DNA of 16,416 nucleotides from CAJMNU01 sp905214855 (GCA_937890595.1 CALADM010000001.1:1-16416), one strand, 5' to 3'. Shown: positions 6,926-14,623, numbered from the stretch's first letter. Notes: generated by a model from the letters alone, not told the origin. Made by a program: numbers and translations.

Positions 6926-8290
6926 TTAGTTTTTAAAACTATGGATCGGTGCTGGGATTCTTCCTGTACGGTTTACAAATGCTTCACAGGAGAAACTATT
7001 TACAGGCATAACCGGTGCATATCCTAAAAGTCCGCCAAATTCTACTGTATCTCCCACTGTTTTTCCGATCACCGGAATGATACGGACTGCTGTTGTCTTC
7101 TGGTTTATCATACCGATAGCCGTCTCATCTGCAATAATTCCTGAAATGGTAGCTGGTGTGGTATCTCCCGGAATCGCGATCATATCAAGTCCTACAGAGC
7201 AAACACAAGTCATTGCTTCCAGCTTTTCAATGGTCAATGCACCTGCCAGAACAGAATCAATCATACCCTGATCTTCACTGACCGGAATAAATGCACCACT
7301 CAAACCTCCTACATAGGAAGATGCCATAACACCACCTTTTTTCACCTGATCATTCAACATAGCAAGAGCTGCTGTTGTACCCGGAGCGCCTACACGTTCC
7401 AGACCAATCTCCTGTAAAATATCTGCTACGCTGTCTCCCACTGCCGGAGTTGGAGCCAGAGAAAGGTCAATGATCCCAAAAGGAATTCCCAAACGCTTTG
7501 ATGCTTCCTGTGCAACAAGCTGACCAACACGGGTAATCTTGAACGCTGTCTTTTTGATCGTCTCACAAAGTACCTCAAAATTCTGCCCTCTCACACTCTC
7601 CAATGCTGTTTTTACAACTCCCGGTCCGCTGACACCTACATTGATGATGGCATCTGCCTCTGTCACACCATGAAATGCGCCTGCCATAAATGGATTATCG
7701 TCCGGAGCATTACAAAATACAACCAGTTTCGCACATCCTAAAGAGTCAGAATCTTTTGTCTCTTCTGCTGCCTGTTTCACGATTTCTCCCATCAGACGGA
7801 TCGCATCCATATTCATACCAGTCTTTGTAGACCCTACATTGACAGAACTGCACACTCTTTCTGTCTCTGCCAATGCCTTGGGGATAGAACGGATCAGATT
7901 CTCCTCTGATTTTGTCATTCCCTTGCTGACCAAGGCAGAATAACCACCAATAAAGTTGACACCAACTTCCTTTGCAGCCCGATCCAGTGTTCGCGCGATA
8001 GTCACAAAATCTTCCGGTGTTTTACATGCGGATGTACCAACCAGAGAGATTGGTGTAACAGAAATTCTCTTATTTACGATCGGAATGCCAAAATCTCTTT
8101 CAATTGCCTGACCTGTAGAAACAAGATTCTTTGCCACTGTTGTAATTTTGTTATAAATTTTTTCGTTTAATGCCTCAAGATCTGTATCACAGCAATCCAA
8201 AAGATTGATTCCCAGTGTTATAGTACGCACATCCAGATTTTCATGCTCGATCATATTATTTGTTTCATTTACTTCCAGTATGTTAATCAT
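6926..8290 (-). CDS. UPF0210 (DUF711/PFL-like) protein
   Basis: 454-residue protein of the UPF0210 family, the same length as typical members when begun at the ATG at 8290; the longer frame to 8323 adds eleven mostly charged residues without homology. An AAAGGA site lies at 8299-8304, eight bases upstream of that ATG. The family is found in many Firmicutes and archaea, has a fold reminiscent of pyruvate formate-lyase barrels, and has no proven reaction. Conserved-looking stretches include NFIGGYSALVSKGMT, INVGVSGPGVV and the C-terminal NRTGRIPAPIHSFKN. There is no glycyl-radical RVxGY-type motif at the C-terminus. It directly follows an ACT-domain gene, the classic pairing for this family. 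Confidence 0.9.
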   Translation of the reverse strand: MINILEVNETNNMIEHENLDVRTITLGINLLDCCDTDLEALNEKIYNKITTVAKNLVSTGQAIERDFGIPIVNKRISVTPISLVGTSACKTPEDFVTIARTLDRAAKEVGVNFIGGYSALVSKGMTKSEENLIRSIPKALAETERVCSSVNVGSTKTGMNMDAIRLMGEIVKQAAEETKDSDSLGCAKLVVFCNAPDDNPFMAGAFHGVTEADAIINVGVSGPGVVKTALESVRGQNFEVLCETIKKTAFKITRVGQLVAQEASKRLGIPFGIIDLSLAPTPAVGDSVADILQEIGLERVGAPGTTAALAMLNDQVKKGGVMASSYVGGLSGAFIPVSEDQGMIDSVLAGALTIEKLEAMTCVCSVGLDMIAIPGDTTPATISGIIADETAIGMINQKTTAVRIIPVIGKTVGDTVEFGGLLGYAPVMPVNSFSCEAFVNRTGRIPAPIHSFKN

Positions 8291-8333
8291 TGCCGTTTTC
8301 CTTTCTTTTTTCCTTTGCAGCATTCTTTAAACA

Positions 8334-8606
8334 TTAAATACGATGCATTTTAGTAAAGATCTCTTCTCTCTGACACTTTACTTTCACATCCAGCTGATCT
8401 CCAATCTCTTCTAATTCTCCTGCGATCGCACCAAATGTCTTTTCTGTCTGAGAAACATCCACGATCATCATCATATTGAAATATCCCTGTAAAATAGTCT
8501 GTGTGATATCCAGAATATTGATCTTATTCTCTGCCAGATAAGTACATACCTTTGCAATAATTCCTACGGTGTCTTTTCCTACTACTGTAATAATCGCTTT
8601 ACTCAT
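8334..8606 (-). CDS. ACT domain protein (UPF0237)
   Basis: 90-residue stand-alone ACT domain. The N-terminal ITVVGKDTVGIIAKV loop-helix is the usual ligand-binding edge, followed by AENKINILDITQTI and the strand FNMMMIVDVS. ACT domains bind amino acids or other small molecules and regulate partner enzymes. This family (S. pneumoniae SP_0238 is a structural representative) is nearly always next to a UPF0210 gene, as here with a 43-base gap, so it is inferred to sense a ligand for UPF0210. The ligand is unknown. ATG at 8606 has AAAGGAG upstream. Confidence 0.92.
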   Translation of the reverse strand: MSKAIITVVGKDTVGIIAKVCTYLAENKINILDITQTILQGYFNMMMIVDVSQTEKTFGAIAGELEEIGDQLDVKVKCQREEIFTKMHRI

Positions 8607-8680
8607 GTTGATTTCTCCTTTGACTCATTTTTGTTTTTTTATATGTACTGCTTAAAAACAGCATATCCCAATTTCCACAA

Positions 8681-9478
8681 CTATACTTCCACAATCTCTG
8701 ATAGTCCATCTCTTTTTGCTACAGAAATAGAAAAATCTGAGGCGTGATACTGGTTTTCTCCTGTTGTTATCTCCAAACAGACCGTCTCATAGGCAAGTGA
8801 TTCATAATTATTCTCTTTACTCAAATGTCCCAAAAAAATCTTCTTCATTCCATCATGCAACAGATAATTGAGCAGGCATCCGGCACTCTCATTGGATAAA
8901 TGCCCATATTCTCCCAAAATCCTGCGTTTCAGATAATATGGATATGGTCCACTTTCCAACATTCTTACATCATGGTTTGCTTCCAGCAAAATCGCATTCA
9001 GCCCCTGAAGTTTTTCCACTGTATATGGTGTAAATTTTCCCATATCTGTGGCAACTGCCACAGATTTCTTTCCATTTTGTACCCTGTATCCTACAGGGTC
9101 TGCCGCATCGTGATCAATATGGAATGGATCGATCTGAAGATCACCGATCTCAAAACTTGTGTCAGAATGAACTGGCTTTAACAGGGTATGATCAAATGTA
9201 CCAAGCCCTTTTTGGCATTTTATTTCTTCTAAAGTTGCCTTTGTGCCATACATCGGAATTCCATACTTCCTTGCAAGAACCCCCAGCCCTTTTGTATGAT
9301 CTGAATGTTCATGTGTGATCAAAATACCAGAAAGTTCTTTTCCGCTGATACCAATCTCATGAAGTCCTGCCTCCACTTTTTTATTGCTGATCCCAGCATC
9401 TACAAGAAGATGCGTCTTATCTGAACCGACATAGATACAGTTTCCGCTGCTGCCGCTGGCAATACTTGCAAATTTCAT
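8681..9478 (-). CDS. MBL-fold metallo-hydrolase, YycJ/WalJ-like
   Basis: 265-residue metallo-beta-lactamase-fold protein. It begins with MKFASIASGSSGNC, a signature of the YycJ/WalJ group, and has the metal motif THEHSDH at residues 55-61, then HIDHDAADPVGYR, ATDMGK and LGHLSKENN for the remaining ligands. WalJ proteins are DNA-processing enzymes (5'-3' exonuclease activity has been reported) and are often encoded beside walRK; here the gene instead follows coaE and polA, a context that fits a DNA-metabolism role. The start ATG at 9478 overlaps the coaE stop as ATGA, so the two are translationally coupled. The specific function is by homology only. Confidence 0.88.
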   Translation of the reverse strand: MKFASIASGSSGNCIYVGSDKTHLLVDAGISNKKVEAGLHEIGISGKELSGILITHEHSDHTKGLGVLARKYGIPMYGTKATLEEIKCQKGLGTFDHTLLKPVHSDTSFEIGDLQIDPFHIDHDAADPVGYRVQNGKKSVAVATDMGKFTPYTVEKLQGLNAILLEANHDVRMLESGPYPYYLKRRILGEYGHLSNESAGCLLNYLLHDGMKKIFLGHLSKENNYESLAYETVCLEITTGENQYHASDFSISVAKRDGLSEIVEV

Positions 9479-10113
9479 TTTAACTTTGTCTCTCTTTCTT
9501 CCATTACATTTCTCATCAGCCTGTCCAGCACCTGTTCCAGATCCCTGTGGTCTCCATTATTGTCTATCACTCTCTGGCAATGTTCCCTAAACTCCTCATC
9601 AGAAAGTTGGCTCGCCATGATACTTTCACATTTTTCCCTGCTATAACCCCGATTCTTTATCAGACGCTGTATTCTCTTTTCTCTCGATGTATAAACATAC
9701 CACAATTCCTCACAAATGTCACCCTGATATTCTTCCTCGATCAAAAGAGCGGCTTCTACAATGACCAAATCTGATGTAGAGGCAAATGCCTGTCTGCGGA
9801 TTTCCTCCTTTACCAAAGGATGTACAATGGCATTGACCTGTTTTCTCACTTCCTCACTCTGAAACAGGAATGCGGCAAATGCCTTGCGATCAATTGCGCC
9901 ATCCTCAGATAAAAATCCGTCTCCAAACTGTTCTATAATCTGTTTGTATGCCTTCTGTCCGGGTTCCATCAACTGATGTGCTACTTCATCTGCCAGAATG
10001 TTCTGTGAATGAAATCTTTCATTCAAAATTGCAAGAACCTCACTCTTTCCAGAGCCTATGCCTCCGGTCACTCCAACGATCTTTGTTCTCTTCCCTGTTA
10101 TGTCTTGCTTCAT
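9475..10113 (-). CDS. coaE: Dephospho-CoA kinase
   Basis: 212-residue kinase for the last step of coenzyme A synthesis, phosphorylating the 3'-hydroxyl of the ribose in dephospho-CoA using ATP. The P-loop GVTGGIGSGKS is at residues 14-24, followed by ADEVAHQLMEPG (substrate aspartate region) and the lid segment KRIQRLIKNRGYS with its basic residues. Size is normal for the family. It lies 30 bases after polA and overlaps the MBL gene by four bases. The Shine-Dalgarno before the ATG at 10113 is weak, so translation may depend on ribosomes finishing polA. The pairing of polA and coaE is common in Gram-positive bacteria. Confidence 0.96.
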   Translation of the reverse strand: MKQDITGKRTKIVGVTGGIGSGKSEVLAILNERFHSQNILADEVAHQLMEPGQKAYKQIIEQFGDGFLSEDGAIDRKAFAAFLFQSEEVRKQVNAIVHPLVKEEIRRQAFASTSDLVIVEAALLIEEEYQGDICEELWYVYTSREKRIQRLIKNRGYSREKCESIMASQLSDEEFREHCQRVIDNNGDHRDLEQVLDRLMRNVMEERETKLK

Positions 10114-10143
10114 AGTCTTAATCTTTTAAGAGGAATCCACTTC

Positions 10144-12801
10144 TTATTTTGTATCAAACCAAGTTTTCCCTGCTTTTTTTTCAATCTCCAAAGAAACTCT
10201 TAATTTTGCTGCTCCCTTCATCTGTTCCTCCAGAATCCTCTCTACTTCCTCCCGTTCTTCTTCCTTTGCTTCCACCAGAAGCTCATCATGTACCTGAAGT
10301 ACCAGTCGGGATTTCATCTTTTTCTCATGAAGTTCTTTATCGACTCCGATCATAGCAATCTTCATGATATCGGCTGCTGTTCCCTGAATTGGTGAGTTCA
10401 TTGCAACACGCTCCCCAAATGTCTTCTGCATAAAATTACTGGATGTAATTTCCGGCACCGGTCTTCTGCGTCCAAACATTGTAGTCACATATCCATGTTC
10501 TCTGGCATCCTCAACCTGTTTATCCAAAAATGCTTTAACCCCTGGATAAGTAGCAAAGTATTTTTCAATATAATCCAACGCTTCTTTTCTGGAAATACTC
10601 AGATCTTCGCTAAGCCCAAATGCACTGATCCCATATACGATCCCAAAATTTACTGCCTTGGCATTCCTTCTCTGCAAAGGAGTCACCTCATTAAGTGGAA
10701 TATGAAATACCTGAGATGCTGTGATCGCATGAATATCCTGTGCTTCCCTGTATGCCTCAATCAGCCTTTTATCTTCTGACATATGTGCCAACACACGCAA
10801 TTCGATCTGGGAATAGTCAGCATCTAAAAAAACATAGCCTTCTTCTGCCACAAATACTTTGCGGATCTCCCTTCCCAATTCCATGCGGATCGGAATATTC
10901 TGTAGATTCGGTTCTGTACTGCTGATCCTCCCAGTTGCCGTGATCGTCTGATTGAATTTGCCATGGATTCTCCCATCTTCTTTGATGAAAGCAGACAATC
11001 CATCAGCATATGTAGATTTCAGTTTGGTCAGCTGGCGATATTCTAATATTTTTTGTATCACCGGTACATCTGGCGCTAATTTTTCCAGCACATCGGCAGC
11101 GGTCGAATACCCACTTTTTGTCTTTTTCCCACCTTTTAGCTTCATATGATCAAATAAAACTTCCCCAAGCTGTTTTGGTGAGTTGATATTGAATGTTTCA
11201 CCTGTCTCCTTATAAATATCTTCCTCCACTTGGGTGATCTTTCCAGAAAGGACTTCACCGTATTCTTTCAATGATTCCTGCTTTACAGCAATCCCCGTTT
11301 TCTCCATATGGTAAAGGCTATAGATCAAAGGCATTTCAATTTGTGTAAAAAGGTTTTCCATTCCCTGTTCTCTTAATTTATCCATCAAAACAGGAAATGC
11401 TTTCCATGCAATATAAGAAATATATGCAAAATATAATCCCGCTGTCTCTCTATTTTCCTCCCATGCTTCTGTTAATTTTTGTTTGCCAAGCAGACTTTCT
11501 TTGGATGGGACTAACATGGATAAATAATCTTGTGCCAAATCATCATATTCATAGGTATCTTTTAATGGATTTAACAGATATCCTGCTACCCCCATATCAA
11601 AAATACATTCTTCCCACTCCAAAGAAAGGATTGGCAGCTGTGACTTAAGATCCATCACAGCCATTTGTACTTCTTGTTTCTTCCATGCCGAAATCAGATC
11701 CATCAATCGGACTGTCAGATATTCTTCTGTCATAAATCCTTCGGTTGGAATCAGATAACAATCATCTTCCCCAAAACACAGAGAAAGTGCGATCACATGC
11801 CCTTCCTCCATCACAAGCTGAAATGCAGCCCATTGTCCTTTTGTCTGTCTCACAGCTTTATGAAAAAGATCTTCTGCCTGTCTCCACTCCTGTATTACCT
11901 GAAATGTCAATTTTTCCTGATTTTCCAAGTTCTGTCCCTTTTCAAACCGCGCCATCATTCCCTTAAATCCCAGACGCTTCATCCATGCATAAGCTTCTTT
12001 TGTATAAAGCTGTTCTATTTTTGCATCCTCATAGGAAAATTCTATCGGACAGTCTGTACAGATCACAGCCAATTTCCGACTCAGCTGTGCAAGATCCCAG
12101 TGTTCCTGCAATGCTTTTTTTGCCCTTGGCGGTTTGATCTCATCTATATGCTGGTGTATCTCCTCTAAAGAGCCATACTGTACGATCAAATTGGTTGCTG
12201 TCTTTGTTCCAATAGAGGGAACTCCTGGAATATTATCTGACGTATCCCCCATCAATGCTTTCACGTCAATAAACTCTTCTGGCGTCACCTGATACTCTCT
12301 TTTTACATCTTCTGGATAATAATTTAAGATTTCTGTCTTCCCTCTCAAAGTTTTTGGCATCCGGATCTTAATCTTTTCCTCACAAAGCTGCAAAAGATCT
12401 CTGTCTCCGGATACAATGGAAACAGGAATCCCCCGTTTTGCTATCCGTTTTGCCACTGTACCTAAAATATCATCGGCTTCATATCCGGAAAGTGTCAGGA
12501 TAGGAATCTGCATTGCGGTCAGCACATCCTTTATAACAGGAACCTGCTCTACCAGCTCGTCTGGCATAGGATTCCTATTTCCTTTATATGCATCATACAT
12601 TTTATGGCGAAAGGTTGGTTCTCCCAGATCAAATGCTACAGCCAAGTGATCTGCCTCTTCATCCTCCAAGGTCTTAAACAAAATATTTAAAAAGCCAAAC
12701 ACTGCATTTGTGTGCAGCCCTTCTGCATTAGTCAAAACTGGCACTCCATAATACGCCCGATTTAAAATACTATGTCCATCAATCAATACTAATTTTTCCA
12801 C
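10144..12801 (-). CDS. polA: DNA polymerase I
   Basis: 885-residue family A polymerase for Okazaki-fragment maturation and repair. The N-terminal 5'-3' exonuclease (about 1-290) shows LIDGHSILNRAYYG, YKGNRNPMPDEL, SGYEADDILGTVAKR, SGDRDLLQ and MGDTSDNIPGVPSIGTKTA with its metal-binding acidics. The middle domain (about 310-480) keeps the fold remnant YLLNPLKDTYEYDDLAQDYL, but the DxE exonuclease motif is absent (the place reads AAFQLVMEEG), so proofreading is predicted lost. The polymerase domain has motif A DADYSQIELR near 660, motif B RRNAKAVNFGIVYG near 710-723 and motif C VHDELLVEA near 837-845. The start is GTG at 12801, with GAGGAG seven bases upstream. First large gene of the minus operon, 51 bases after the zf-HC2 gene. 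Confidence 0.98.
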   Translation of the reverse strand: MEKLVLIDGHSILNRAYYGVPVLTNAEGLHTNAVFGFLNILFKTLEDEEADHLAVAFDLGEPTFRHKMYDAYKGNRNPMPDELVEQVPVIKDVLTAMQIPILTLSGYEADDILGTVAKRIAKRGIPVSIVSGDRDLLQLCEEKIKIRMPKTLRGKTEILNYYPEDVKREYQVTPEEFIDVKALMGDTSDNIPGVPSIGTKTATNLIVQYGSLEEIHQHIDEIKPPRAKKALQEHWDLAQLSRKLAVICTDCPIEFSYEDAKIEQLYTKEAYAWMKRLGFKGMMARFEKGQNLENQEKLTFQVIQEWRQAEDLFHKAVRQTKGQWAAFQLVMEEGHVIALSLCFGEDDCYLIPTEGFMTEEYLTVRLMDLISAWKKQEVQMAVMDLKSQLPILSLEWEECIFDMGVAGYLLNPLKDTYEYDDLAQDYLSMLVPSKESLLGKQKLTEAWEENRETAGLYFAYISYIAWKAFPVLMDKLREQGMENLFTQIEMPLIYSLYHMEKTGIAVKQESLKEYGEVLSGKITQVEEDIYKETGETFNINSPKQLGEVLFDHMKLKGGKKTKSGYSTAADVLEKLAPDVPVIQKILEYRQLTKLKSTYADGLSAFIKEDGRIHGKFNQTITATGRISSTEPNLQNIPIRMELGREIRKVFVAEEGYVFLDADYSQIELRVLAHMSEDKRLIEAYREAQDIHAITASQVFHIPLNEVTPLQRRNAKAVNFGIVYGISAFGLSEDLSISRKEALDYIEKYFATYPGVKAFLDKQVEDAREHGYVTTMFGRRRPVPEITSSNFMQKTFGERVAMNSPIQGTAADIMKIAMIGVDKELHEKKMKSRLVLQVHDELLVEAKEEEREEVERILEEQMKGAAKLRVSLEIEKKAGKTWFDTK

Positions 12802-12808
12802 TCTGTCA

Positions 12809-12814
12809 CTCCTC
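12809..12814 (-). promoter_or_regulatory. Ribosome binding site setting the polA GTG start
   Basis: GAGGAG on the minus strand, seven bases before the GTG at 12801. The protein beginning there, MEKLVLIDGHS, matches the normal PolA N-terminus, so the non-ATG start is well supported. Confidence 0.8.
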
Positions 12815-12852
12815 TGTGATGCTTTTTTCTTTCTCTTTTCTATCTGCCTGTT

Positions 12853-13200
12853 TTAAATAAAGCCATTCTGCCACCATATTCTGATCTGAAGCATCAATAT
12901 CAGTGTAATACTAAGAAATGTCAAGGTTAAAACAGCATATTTTGCGATCAGGAAATTCTTTCTTGCTCTGATCCTAAATATAGAAGAGGTGATCGCTCTC
13001 TCCAAATCTTCTTTAATGTTTGAGATATCTCCCTCAGAATCTAACTGCCGTACTCCTACCATCGCAATATAATATATTTCCAGTTCTTCCCTGCACTCCC
13101 TGCATGTTTTCACATGTTCTATAAAGGCTTCAAGTTCTTCTATTGTAAGTTCCTGATTAATATAAGGAATCACAAGTGCTTGGGCTTCCTTGCATGTCAC
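12853..13200 (-). CDS. Zinc-finger (zf-HC2-like) membrane protein, possible anti-sigma factor
   Basis: 115-residue protein when started at the GTG at 13200. It carries a putative anti-sigma zinc-finger pattern: Cys3, then His29-x3-Cys33-x2-Cys36 in EHVKTCRECRE. A linker rich in acidic residues follows, then one predicted membrane helix at about 85-106 (KYAVLTLTFLSITLILMLQI) and a short tail ending WWQNGFI. This is the layout of a zinc-binding anti-sigma factor with its N-terminus in the cytosol. No sigma factor gene is adjacent, so the partner is unknown and the role is inferred. A longer frame reaches 13242, but the GTG has AAGGAGG at the right distance and places Cys3 where the family has it. 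It heads the operon containing polA. Confidence 0.75.
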   Translation of the reverse strand: MTCKEAQALVIPYINQELTIEELEAFIEHVKTCRECREELEIYYIAMVGVRQLDSEGDISNIKEDLERAITSSIFRIRARKNFLIAKYAVLTLTFLSITLILMLQIRIWWQNGFI

Positions 13201-13208
13201 AAAAAAGA

Positions 13209-13215
13209 CCTCCTT
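13209..13215 (-). promoter_or_regulatory. Ribosome binding site setting the GTG start of the zinc-finger gene
   Basis: AAGGAGG on the minus strand with an eight-base gap to GTG at 13200. In-frame ATG codons further upstream have no comparable site, and this Shine-Dalgarno would lie inside the coding region if they were used. Confidence 0.8.
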
Positions 13216-13233
13216 CCCTTCCATCCTTGTTTT

Positions 13234-13262
13234 ATCATACAATACTTATTCTGTATTTTCAA
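13234..13262 (-). promoter_or_regulatory. Predicted promoter of the zf-HC2-polA-coaE operon
   Basis: On the minus strand TTGAAA (13257-13262) and TATGAT (13234-13239) are 17 bases apart. A start near 13227 gives a leader of about 27 bases containing the AAGGAGG site. The -35 box touches the base of the large hairpin at 13260-13323. This is the clearest promoter for the nine-gene minus run ending at 4491, although internal promoters cannot be excluded. Confidence 0.7.
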
Positions 13263-13323
13263 CAATGAACCGACCTCTGATGATTAGATTTTATATCTAA
13301 CCTTCAAAGGTCGGTTCTTGTTG
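13260..13323. terminator. Large hairpin downstream of the rhodanese gene, candidate terminator
   Basis: CAACAA (13260-13265) and GAACCGACCT (13267-13276) pair with AGGTCGGTTC (13308-13317) and TTGTTG (13318-13323), sixteen pairs with one bulged T. A second stem, TTAGAT/ATCTAA (13284-13289 / 13295-13300), sits inside. It lies 36 bases past the rhodanese stop, as expected for a terminator of the SDR-rhodanese unit. No T-run follows it on the minus strand, so intrinsic termination is doubtful and an operator or RNA-structural role is possible. Confidence 0.45.
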
Positions 13324-13358
13324 TAATACTATCTTACCGTCTTAATACTCTTTGTGTC

Positions 13359-13682
13359 TTATTCTCTTTCTATATTCCCAGAATATGCCATAATGCCACC
13401 GATATTTGTCACATTACAGTATCCCATATACTGAAGCATTCCTGCTGCCTGACGACTTCTTGCACCTGAATGGCAATATACATACAAAGGAATCTCTTTA
13501 TTGTTTACAACAGAAGTAATGTTCTCTATTGTTTGCAGTGGGATATTTTTACTTCTTGGAATATGTCCTTCCTGATATTCCTCCCGTGTACGAACATCCA
13601 GAAGAATTGCTTCTTTTTTATCATTGTATTCTTTTATTCCCTGATTAATATTGGGCTGTTTAAAAAAATCAAAAAATCCCAT
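13359..13682 (-). CDS. Single-domain rhodanese-like protein
   Basis: 107-residue cytosolic rhodanese domain, the small sulfurtransferase type that carries sulfur as a cysteine persulfide. Seen: LLDVRTREEYQEGHIPRSKNIPL (about 27-49), the usual first half, and the active loop YCHSGARSRQAA with catalytic Cys70, followed by GYCNVTNIGGI near the end. The CxxGxR loop fits thiosulfate or persulfide chemistry rather than a CDC25-type phosphatase, which has a longer loop. The start at 13682 is chosen over the longer frame to 13721 because AGGAGG lies six bases upstream. It follows the SDR gene by 35 bases and is probably co-transcribed; a functional link between them is not evident. Confidence 0.9.
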   Translation of the reverse strand: MGFFDFFKQPNINQGIKEYNDKKEAILLDVRTREEYQEGHIPRSKNIPLQTIENITSVVNNKEIPLYVYCHSGARSRQAAGMLQYMGYCNVTNIGGIMAYSGNIERE

Positions 13683-13688
13683 CTTATA

Positions 13689-13694
13689 CCTCCT
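13689..13694 (-). promoter_or_regulatory. Ribosome binding site setting the rhodanese start
   Basis: AGGAGG on the minus strand, six bases before the ATG at 13682. It lies within the 35-base gap between the SDR stop and the rhodanese ATG; the upstream ATG at 13721 would overlap the SDR stop and has no such site. Confidence 0.75.
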
Positions 13695-13717
13695 GCTTTT
13701 GCTGTGGACAATATTCA

Positions 13718-14464
13718 TCAAGTTCGTGCCATACCATCAACACTCAATACCACACCAGTAATGTAAGAAGCTTCATCAGAAGCTAAAAATACAAATGCAT
13801 TTGCAATATCTTCTGGCTGTCCCAATCGGCGCAGTGGAATTTGAGCGACGATCGGATCGATCACTTCTTTGGGTACTGCTTTCATCATATCAGTCTCTGT
13901 GATTCCTGGCGCTACTGCATTTACTCGAATCCCTTTTGGTCCTAATTCCCTTGCTAAAGATACCGTCAGCCCGTTTACCGCAAATTTAGATGCTGGATAT
14001 GCAAAACCACTTGGCTGTCCTGAAATACTAACCATAGAAGATGTATTTAAGATAACACCCCTTCCCCTTGCCACCATACATTCTGCTGCTACACGGGTAG
14101 AATTGAAAACTCCTTTTACATTCAAATCCATCACTTTGTCAAAAGTATCTTCTGTATATTCCATAAATGGTGTACTTTCTGAAACCCCTGCATTATTCAC
14201 TAAAATATCAATACATCCATACTGTTTTGTAGCTTTTTTAAACTCTTCTCTCACAGATTCTAGGTCTGCTAGGTTAGGACTGATTCCTGCGACAATTGAT
14301 TCTGGATACTTTTCTTTCAGCTGCAAAACGGCTCTCTCTGCTGATTCCTGAGTACTTGCAGTCAAAATCACAGTTGCCCCTTCTTTTAAAAATTTATCTG
14401 CAGTGGCAAAACCAATTCCTCTGCTCCCACCAGTAATCACTGCAACTTTATCTTTTAATCTCAT
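13718..14464 (-). CDS. SDR family NAD(P)-dependent oxidoreductase
   Basis: 248-residue classical short-chain dehydrogenase/reductase. The cofactor loop TGGSRGIG is at residues 11-18, NNAG at 90-93, and the catalytic tetrad is Asn115, Ser143, Tyr156 and Lys160 (YPASK). PG at 186-187 and TDM follow. The closest general resemblance is to FabG-type ketoreductases and to the BaiA-like hydroxysteroid dehydrogenases of gut clostridia. Neither is proved: no fab or bai genes are next to it, and after strand 2 it has TAS, neither the NADP-type arginine nor the NAD-type acidic residue. ATG at 14464 with AGGAGG eight bases upstream. A rhodanese gene follows. Confidence 0.92.
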   Translation of the reverse strand: MRLKDKVAVITGGSRGIGFATADKFLKEGATVILTASTQESAERAVLQLKEKYPESIVAGISPNLADLESVREEFKKATKQYGCIDILVNNAGVSESTPFMEYTEDTFDKVMDLNVKGVFNSTRVAAECMVARGRGVILNTSSMVSISGQPSGFAYPASKFAVNGLTVSLARELGPKGIRVNAVAPGITETDMMKAVPKEVIDPIVAQIPLRRLGQPEDIANAFVFLASDEASYITGVVLSVDGMART

Positions 14465-14576
14465 ATAGAGTACCTCCTGATTTTATAGTGTAAAAACATC
14501 CAATTTGATTTTTTCGTTTATTCTACACTGTTCTTCGTTTGTGGTTATAATATACCTGATTTTTTATTTTATTTCT

Positions 14577-14589
14577 GTGATAATATCAC
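14577..14589. promoter_or_regulatory. Perfect 13-base palindrome, candidate operator
   Basis: GTGATA-A-TATCAC has perfect six-base arms around a single A. It lies mid-way between two divergent genes, where a regulator could act on either. It resembles dyads bound by Crp/Fnr-like or Rex regulators but matches none exactly, so the protein is not named. Confidence 0.45.
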
Positions 14590-14595
14590 GGTTCT

Positions 14596-14623
14596 TTATT
14601 TTATAGCTGGAATCATAAAATAA
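14596..14623. repeat. Inverted repeat, nine-base arms
   Basis: TTATTTTAT (14596-14604) and ATAAAATAA (14615-14623) are perfect complements separated by ten bases. The composition is all A and T, so chance is more likely than for the nearby GTGATA dyad, but the two lie seven bases apart and may form one regulatory site. Confidence 0.4.

Noticed and set aside
6926..7000. UPF0210 as a glycyl radical enzyme
   Set aside because: The fold is compared with pyruvate formate-lyase, but there is no glycyl-radical motif near the C-terminus and no activase gene nearby.
8636..8670. Imperfect hairpin between the MBL and ACT genes as a terminator
   Set aside because: The stem is short and bulged, and on the minus strand it is followed by A residues rather than T; the genes are better read as one run.
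11665..12168. Plus-strand open frame of 167 codons opposite polA
   Set aside because: Antisense to the middle of DNA polymerase I; rich in Cys, Phe and His as expected from reading the opposite strand.
13718..14464. A bile-acid (bai) operon
   Set aside because: Only one SDR-type gene is present; no baiB, baiCD, baiE or transporter genes accompany it.
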